From Calditrichota bacterium (lineage in GTDB: Bacteria > Calditrichota > Calditrichia > Calditrichales > Calditrichaceae), in the NCBI GenBank assembly GCA_024278715.1, contig JAJRSN010000506.1, positions 1-9,913 on the forward strand: a DNA stretch of 9,913 nt, read 5' to 3'. A program made the position numbers and the translations under genes. The stretch's first letter is position 1. The number at the start of each line of letters is the position of its first letter. Positions 4,887-9,913 of this stretch are shown piece by piece. A model generated the notes under the pieces. It made no database searches, was not told the DNA's origin, and worked only from the letters and a program-made list of their open reading frames with translations.

Positions 4887-6701
4887 ATGCTAAGTGAAAA
4901 AATTGTTCCCGATTTTTTTAGCACGTTTTTTATGTTTCCCTTTAGCTTTAAGCAAAATCGCAAAAATATTGTTGATTCGCTTAAAAATAACCGTTGGGAA
5001 TATCATCCTTACAAAATTCAACATGGAATCGATTATAACGAATATGTCTATTTCTATCCATATATCTGGGATATTTTATTTTCAAAGGAAAATAACTCAG
5101 ATATTAAAAAAACTCCCAATGGTGTTGTTTTTTTAAAATACAGGATACCGGACAATAATAATTTTTATAAAGTTATAAGCGCTCCGGAAAAAGAGGATAA
5201 TAAAGAAGTAAAACAAAAAGAAATTAAACTCCCTTTAAAGAACATCTTTCTTCATTTATTTGAAGTGGGAGTGGGTATTCTTATCTTTGAAATTGTAAAT
5301 ATTGTCGGAAGTTTAGAAAATAATAGTAATAAAAAAAATAAAAAGATATCATATTACACATTAGATGATTATTTGCTATTTCTGTCTAATGGCAGACGAA
5401 TTTTTATACCCTTTGTACGTCCGGAGGCGAATATTGATTATAAATCTACAATGGATTTTAAGTTAACTAAGAAAAACGATTTAATAATAAATGGAATTTG
5501 TCAATCCAAAGACGCTATTAATGCAATGGAAGCCCCTCGTTTGATAGAATTACAATTGGGTGATAAAACAATTACAACAGATTTCAGCAATGAAAATTTT
5601 TTACTTGAATATCCCGAAGGATACAAACCCGCACTCAGCAATATAATTACGAAGCTTATGGATACAAGCGAATTTAATTACAAAAACGGCGATTACAAAC
5701 CAATAATCGATGACCGCATGTTTGTTCATTCCTATTTCAGTTTGCCCGGAAGCCCGATTAAACTTTCAGAAGAGGGAGAAGATGTAATTGAAATTATAAA
5801 TTCCAATTATATTTTTATTGAAGAATTGAAAAAAGCATTTGAAGACAGTATAGAAGATACTACCATAAACGAATCAATATGTTTATGGTATCAAATGATA
5901 TTTATCGACTGGAAAAAACCGTCCTGTCAGAATACCCATTTAATGAAAACGTTATTAAAAGATTCAACATACAATCGTTGGACAAACTACGGTACTTTTT
6001 ATGGCTTTTCTCGATTCAGTTCGGTCATTTTATCCGATATTAAAGAGGTAGGTTATATTTATAACCATTTTCAATCCATGTATTATCAGATTGCAGTGCT
6101 TTTATTATTTTATCGAGGCGCAATTCTTAATTTCTCCGATCGTAGCGAACAACTTTCCAATCAAATTAATGATCTTCCGTCGCGTGAGAACTTCAATAGA
6201 AGAGAGAGAAAGAAGTTACGGAATATTTTATCCGAAGTTGATAAGTTAAATAGGGAGTTCCTGTTGTTCAGGAATAAATTTTGGTTTCGGGAAATAACCG
6301 CGCAAGATCAGGGAATCGAGATTTTTGATATTTGGTCAAAAATGATGCGAAATCGTGAACTTATGGAGGATGTCCAGTCAGAAATTAGTTCGCTTTTTGA
6401 ATTTGTTGATTCTTTAAATGAAAAAAATATTTCAAAAAAAATAAATATTTTTACTTATATCGGCGGGTTATTTTTACCTCTTGCTATTATAACTTCTTTT
6501 TTCGGGATGAATTTCAAGTTTTTAAATCCTAATAATGGAGAAAAAATTGCCTGGCTTACGCTGCAAATACAAAAGTTGTTTTCTGTAATTGGCTATTCCC
6601 TATCTAATAATTCTGCTGAATTTGTTCTGTTCGGTTTATCTTTTTCGGTATTATTGGGATTAGAATACATTTTATATAAATATTTATTAAAGAGAGTATA
6701 A
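4887..6701 (+). CDS. corA: CorA-like membrane effector of a type III-B CRISPR system
   Basis: The 604-aa product ends in a CorA-type membrane unit. Transmembrane helix 1 is at about 520-541 and ends in the family GMN motif (540-542, within LPLAIITSFFGMNF). Helix 2 is at about 574-598, followed by a short basic tail (KYLLKRV). Ahead of them is a long charged helical stretch (about 420-515) like the CorA stalk. The first 400 residues form a cytoplasmic domain much larger than in Mg2+ transporters, which are usually 300-370 aa in total; it includes HLFEVGVGILIFEI and NGRRIFIPF, a pattern seen in CRISPR-linked CorA proteins. In the Bacteroides fragilis type III-B system, CorA binds SAM-AMP and is proposed to disturb the membrane and stop phage. 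Location first in an operon with NrN, cmr1 and cmr2 makes the same role likely here. The loop between the helices is about 30 residues and lacks the acidic MPEL of transporters. The TAA stop directly abuts the next ATG. Confidence 0.88.
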   Translation: MLSEKIVPDFFSTFFMFPFSFKQNRKNIVDSLKNNRWEYHPYKIQHGIDYNEYVYFYPYIWDILFSKENNSDIKKTPNGVVFLKYRIPDNNNFYKVISAPEKEDNKEVKQKEIKLPLKNIFLHLFEVGVGILIFEIVNIVGSLENNSNKKNKKISYYTLDDYLLFLSNGRRIFIPFVRPEANIDYKSTMDFKLTKKNDLIINGICQSKDAINAMEAPRLIELQLGDKTITTDFSNENFLLEYPEGYKPALSNIITKLMDTSEFNYKNGDYKPIIDDRMFVHSYFSLPGSPIKLSEEGEDVIEIINSNYIFIEELKKAFEDSIEDTTINESICLWYQMIFIDWKKPSCQNTHLMKTLLKDSTYNRWTNYGTFYGFSRFSSVILSDIKEVGYIYNHFQSMYYQIAVLLLFYRGAILNFSDRSEQLSNQINDLPSRENFNRRERKKLRNILSEVDKLNREFLLFRNKFWFREITAQDQGIEIFDIWSKMMRNRELMEDVQSEISSLFEFVDSLNEKNISKKINIFTYIGGLFLPLAIITSFFGMNFKFLNPNNGEKIAWLTLQIQKLFSVIGYSLSNNSAEFVLFGLSFSVLLGLEYILYKYLLKRV

Positions 6702-7457
6702 ATGGATAAAAAATATTATTTCTTTCTGGGCGGCTATGATGCCGAAATGTGTGAAATCCGTAATATATTGGAAAGTTATGGATTGCCTTTTTCTGACAAA
6801 AAGCTTGATTGGGGCGCCAAAGCAAGTTCCTATCTCCATGAAATAGAACAATTAAAAGATGAAATTCCGGTATTAGTCGAACTCAATATTGATATCCCGC
6901 TTCCAGACAAATCGATTATTATAGATCATCATTGCGAAAAAGCCGGAGAAGTCAAGCTCACCTCAATTGAACAGATAGCGGAATTGTTGGGGATTAAATT
7001 AAACCGTTGGCAGCAACTTATTTCGGTTAACGATAGGGCGCATATTAAAGGATTAATAAAAGCAGGCGCAACGGATGAGGAAATTAAGAAAATCCGCGCT
7101 TATGATCGTCATTGCCAGGGAGTTACTGAAGAAGAAGAACAGCAGGCTGAGGATATTTGCATTGATTTTAATAGTACAGGACAATTAGATATTCTTGAGG
7201 TTCCTTTTGATCATACTTCCCCGGTAACAGACCGCTTATTCGGAAAATACAAGAATTTGCTTATTATAACCCCTAAAGATATTAATTTTTTCGGAGAAGG
7301 GCAGATTATAAACAAACTGCGAAAAAACTTCAAAAACTGCTGGTATGGCGGCAATTTACCGGATGAGGGATTTTGGGGGATAAAAAGAAAATCGACGGAT
7401 CAAATTGATAAGATAAAAATTTTTTTGGGAGAATATCTTGGAACTGAAAACCATTAA
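6702..7457 (+). CDS. nrN: DHH/DHHA1 phosphodiesterase, NrN-type (probable SAM-AMP hydrolase)
   Basis: This 251-aa protein resembles the NrN (nanoRNase-like) proteins found beside CorA in type III-B loci. Seen are an N-terminal GGYDAEM with D13, the signature IIIDHH at D75-H76-H77, NDR at 110-112, YDRH with D135 and H137, and a C-terminal YGGN at 215-218 where DHHA1 domains bind substrate. These Asp/His residues are candidates for a two-metal (Mn2+-type) centre. NanoRNases are normally over 300 aa, so this is a compact form. In B. fragilis NrN splits SAM-AMP into SAM and AMP and so ends the immune signal; the same job is inferred here from motifs and position. The ATG follows the corA stop with no gap, and the last 20 bp overlap cmr1, so the effector, its off-switch and the Cmr complex are probably made together. 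Confidence 0.87.
   Translation: MDKKYYFFLGGYDAEMCEIRNILESYGLPFSDKKLDWGAKASSYLHEIEQLKDEIPVLVELNIDIPLPDKSIIIDHHCEKAGEVKLTSIEQIAELLGIKLNRWQQLISVNDRAHIKGLIKAGATDEEIKKIRAYDRHCQGVTEEEEQQAEDICIDFNSTGQLDILEVPFDHTSPVTDRLFGKYKNLLIITPKDINFFGEGQIINKLRKNFKNCWYGGNLPDEGFWGIKRKSTDQIDKIKIFLGEYLGTENH
7427..7440 (+). promoter_or_regulatory. Ribosome site and TTG start of cmr1
   Basis: GGGAGA (7427-7432) lies 5 nt before a TTG at 7438-7440. This TTG places ELKTIKFKVRTPLFLGG, the usual first strand of a Cmr1 RAMP fold, at the N-terminus. No in-frame ATG fits, because the next ones cut into the domain. Confidence 0.75.
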
Positions 7458-8769
7458 ATTTAAGGTAAGAACCCCGCTTTTTTTAGGCGGAATAAGTATT
7501 GACGCAGGATGCGAAAGAACCTCAAGAGGTGTATTCCCGGTAAGTTTAACTAAGGCAGAGTTGAATGTTAATGCCTTTAAAGGAGTACTACGGTGGTGGT
7601 TTAGGGCTATTCAGGGAGATTCGGATATATATGAAAAGGAAAAACAATTGTTCGGCTCAACGGAAAATGCCGCTTCTTTTAAATTGAAAATAACTTCATC
7701 TTCTATTAAAAAAGACATTTGGAGAAGAACAAGAGGCAAAAGATATGGATATTATAATGTAAATGATAGACCTGTCAATTTTGACGGGCTAAGCTATTTT
7801 GCGCACAATCTTAAAGGCAGATCCGGGGACACTATTCTAAAAAAGGAATTTATTAAACCCGATGAATCTGTTTTTGAAATAAAAATAATCGCTAATAATA
7901 AAAACGTATTAAATAAAATACTTGCATTGTTTTGGTTGGCTTTTCAGTTTGGCGGGATAGGAGCCAGGTCAAGAAGAGCGTTCGGTAATCTTGAAATTTT
8001 ATCTGATAATGAGAAACTGGAGATTAACGGAAAAAAATTCATTTTCAAAAATTCTTACAAAGATGAAAAAGATTACCAAGATACCCTAAAAAAAAATTTT
8101 GAAATTCTAAAATCTTTTTTTCCTTTAAACGAACAGAACATTCATGGTACATATCCCTGCTTTAGAAACGCCCGTCTTTTTCTTTCGAAACCCGTAAATG
8201 GTGATCAAACTGGTGTTGATACTTCTTCAAGCTCGGCAATGGCTTTAGCTTTACAAAAAAGTGGATTAACATCTAATAATAGCGGTGAAAAAAATTGGAA
8301 AGAAGCGATCGGTTTCGCAGGCGTTACCATGCAATTTTTCCGCGCCTTGAAAGAAAAAGATCATAGCAATTTTCATAATTTTAATGAGCTTAAAGAAGTC
8401 GAGCGCGCTGTTTTTGGTTTGCCGTTGGAATTCAGATTTTCTAATAGACATAGACTGCCTATTAATGTTAATCATTATGACGGCGATGAGGTAACGCGTT
8501 TGTCCAGCCCTGTTTGGGTTTCTTTGACCGAAATAAATAACTGTTATCATATCCAGTACCTAATTTTAAACTATGATTATTCCAGCCTTTCGGTAAAAGC
8601 AAAAATCAAAGATAATAATATTAAGAAGATTGGAATAAATACGGATATTATTGGTCATTTTTGTACTTACTTACAAGATAATAAAAGAAATTGGATTAAA
8701 GGCAACCCTGCTTTTAAAGAAGAAAATTTTAAATATAATGAAATATCTTTAGAGGGATACTCAAAATGA
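7438..8769 (+). CDS. cmr1: Cmr1 RAMP subunit of the type III-B effector complex
   Basis: Cmr1 (Cas7-like, RAMP superfamily) sits at the far end of the Cmr backbone and helps capture target RNA complementary to the 3' part of the crRNA. The 443-aa product shows the first RAMP fold with KVRTPLFLGG (9-18), the family-defining LRWWFRA (51-57), and the glycine-rich loop FGGIGARSRRAFG (171-183). The second half contains VFGLPLEFRF and TRLSSPVW, matching the FGLP and R-x-SP pattern of the Cmr1 C-terminal domain. The length suits the two-RAMP form. It starts at TTG inside the end of the NrN gene, and its TGA overlaps the cmr2 ATG (ATGA, 8766-8769). It has the same low GC as the rest of the CRISPR operon. 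Identification is by motif and neighbourhood and is firm. Confidence 0.94.
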   Translation: MELKTIKFKVRTPLFLGGISIDAGCERTSRGVFPVSLTKAELNVNAFKGVLRWWFRAIQGDSDIYEKEKQLFGSTENAASFKLKITSSSIKKDIWRRTRGKRYGYYNVNDRPVNFDGLSYFAHNLKGRSGDTILKKEFIKPDESVFEIKIIANNKNVLNKILALFWLAFQFGGIGARSRRAFGNLEILSDNEKLEINGKKFIFKNSYKDEKDYQDTLKKNFEILKSFFPLNEQNIHGTYPCFRNARLFLSKPVNGDQTGVDTSSSSAMALALQKSGLTSNNSGEKNWKEAIGFAGVTMQFFRALKEKDHSNFHNFNELKEVERAVFGLPLEFRFSNRHRLPINVNHYDGDEVTRLSSPVWVSLTEINNCYHIQYLILNYDYSSLSVKAKIKDNNIKKIGINTDIIGHFCTYLQDNKRNWIKGNPAFKEENFKYNEISLEGYSK

Positions 8770-9913
8770 GCTATCAAACCGTTTTTGAAATCGGTCCAAT
8801 TTTTCACTATGTTCAAAATTCAAGAAAAACCATGGATGTATGGGGAGGCTCCTTTTTATTCTCTTACCTGATGGGGAAAGTAGCCCAAAAAATTATCGAG
8901 TTAACCACCAAAGACTTCAATCACCCGGAAAAAGTAATTGAAAGTCCTTTCTTTCATGGTAATAATTTGTTTCTCTGGATTACTAATCCTGGGAATTCAA
9001 AGAATGAGATTGCTGCAGGAAGTATTCCTGATCAAATTCTGTGCCGCCATAACAAGCCGGATATGCCGCAAAAAATATCTCTTGAATTTCAAAATATTTT
9101 GAATGAAATCTTCGAGAAAAGCAAAAATACACTAATACAGAAATACTACTATTACAATGAAGACACAAGCACTTTAGCTCAACAGCAACTTAAAGATTAT
9201 TTTCGTCTGTTTTGGGTTACAAGAAAAGCCGATGAAAGCGACGATTGGGAGGAGATGTTAAGAGCTATTGCCGCCAGGGGCAGGATCTATCTTTTCAATA
9301 CCTTTGACGATTCGGTTAACCAGGTTGAATCCAAGTCGGAGAAATGCTCACTTTGTGGAAACTACAAAAGCGTTATTACTCTAAAAAAAACGCGCCGCGG
9401 AAACAAGGACGAACCCTTATGCGCGGTTTGCACTATTAAAAGAGGCTTGTTGTTATATCTTAAACAGCAATTAAAACTTACCCCTTTTCTTTCGACCACT
9501 TCAATTGCCGCCAAGGTTATTCGCGATATTTTGGAAAATAATTACGAAATGATAAAAAAGGACATTAATACATTTGTTCGTGATTTTTTGGAATCAGATG
9601 CTATTGATGACGAACTAAATGCTCTGGAAGGAAAGGAAATCAATAATTTATTGAAAAATTATCAGTCCAAAGAAGTAATTTTTCACCTTCCTTATGAATA
9701 CTATTTTAGTGATAATCCGATTGCACAAAAATTCAAGGAAGCAATAAAAGAAAAAATTAAAATCAAAGAAGTTGATCGGGTATGGTTCAATAGCGGATAT
9801 TATGCAATTGTCAGTATGGATGGCGATGATACAGGAAAATTATTTAATATTTTAACCGATAAAGATCAAAAAATACGTCTTTCCGCCGCTATTGCCGCAT
9901 ATTCTGAAAAGTC
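8766..9913 (+). CDS. cmr2: Cmr2/Cas10 signal synthase, HD-less, truncated by window edge
   Basis: An open frame runs from the ATG at 8766 off the right end (382 complete codons). Cmr2 is the large Cas10 subunit that makes a nucleotide second messenger when the complex binds target RNA. Residues 7-36 (FEIGPIFHYVQNSRKT, then DVWGGSFLFSYLM) match the start of the Cmr2 core, normally written IGPVQ-FI-ARKTRDLWAGS. Here that motif begins at residue 7, so the N-terminal HD nuclease is absent. A zinc finger has C194/C197 and C219/C222. SMDGDDTGK (350-358, with D352, D354 and D355) corresponds to the conserved DGDxMGK metal-binding motif of the family, with Thr in place of Met. The GGDD motif of the second palm should lie beyond the edge. 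GAGGGA (8752-8757) is 8 nt before the start. CorA and NrN next door suggest the product is SAM-AMP rather than cyclic oligoadenylate; this is inferred. Confidence 0.92.
   Translation, partial: MSYQTVFEIGPIFHYVQNSRKTMDVWGGSFLFSYLMGKVAQKIIELTTKDFNHPEKVIESPFFHGNNLFLWITNPGNSKNEIAAGSIPDQILCRHNKPDMPQKISLEFQNILNEIFEKSKNTLIQKYYYYNEDTSTLAQQQLKDYFRLFWVTRKADESDDWEEMLRAIAARGRIYLFNTFDDSVNQVESKSEKCSLCGNYKSVITLKKTRRGNKDEPLCAVCTIKRGLLLYLKQQLKLTPFLSTTSIAAKVIRDILENNYEMIKKDINTFVRDFLESDAIDDELNALEGKEINNLLKNYQSKEVIFHLPYEYYFSDNPIAQKFKEAIKEKIKIKEVDRVWFNSGYYAIVSMDGDDTGKLFNILTDKDQKIRLSAAIAAYSEK

Noticed and set aside
4887..6701. Housekeeping Mg2+ transporter reading of CorA
   Set aside because: The cytoplasmic domain is far too large, the inter-helix loop is atypical and the gene is locked into a CRISPR operon with NrN.

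Overview
The window is bacterial and falls into two parts. Bases 1 to about 4260 hold ordinary chromosomal genes of moderate GC. From about 4260 to the end the DNA is clearly AT-rich and carries the 5' part of a type III-B CRISPR (Cmr) effector operon. The genes fit a Gram-negative-type bacterium using bacterial fatty-acid and lipoate enzymes, with good Shine-Dalgarno sites and some TTG starts. A member of the FCB/Calditrichota neighbourhood is plausible, but the sequence alone does not prove any phylum.

Left part, in order: the 3' end of fabH (ketoacyl-ACP synthase III, + strand); lipA (lipoyl synthase, +); a convergent gene for a ubiquitin-like plus Mut7-C RNase-fold protein with a zinc ribbon (-); a divergent YbhB/YbcL-type PEBP protein with an N-terminal signal or lipoprotein leader (+); and, converging with it 1 bp away, a two-gene minus-strand operon of a SatD-family protein with a C-terminal helix-turn-helix followed by a polytopic membrane protein with a DUF3307-like C-terminus.

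A 632-bp AT-rich spacer without a convincing gene (4255-4886) separates the SatD gene from the divergent CRISPR operon. It holds an imperfect inverted repeat, a short tandem repeat and weak promoter-like boxes.

Right part: four tightly packed plus-strand genes. They are a CorA-like membrane effector (about 604 aa), a DHH/DHHA1 phosphodiesterase of the NrN type, cmr1, and cmr2/cas10, which runs off the right edge. The joints are TAA|ATG, a 20-bp overlap onto a TTG start, and an ATGA overlap, so translation is probably coupled. This CorA + NrN + Cmr set matches the type III-B systems reported (Bacteroides fragilis, 2023) to make the signal SAM-AMP. In that model Cas10/Cmr2 joins ATP and S-adenosylmethionine when target RNA is bound, CorA responds at the membrane, and NrN hydrolyses the signal. 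The Cmr2 here starts directly at its core domain with no N-terminal HD nuclease, so interference probably depends on RNA cleavage and signalling rather than DNA cutting by Cas10. cmr3-cmr6, any cas6/cas1/cas2 and the CRISPR array are not in the window and would be expected to the right or elsewhere.
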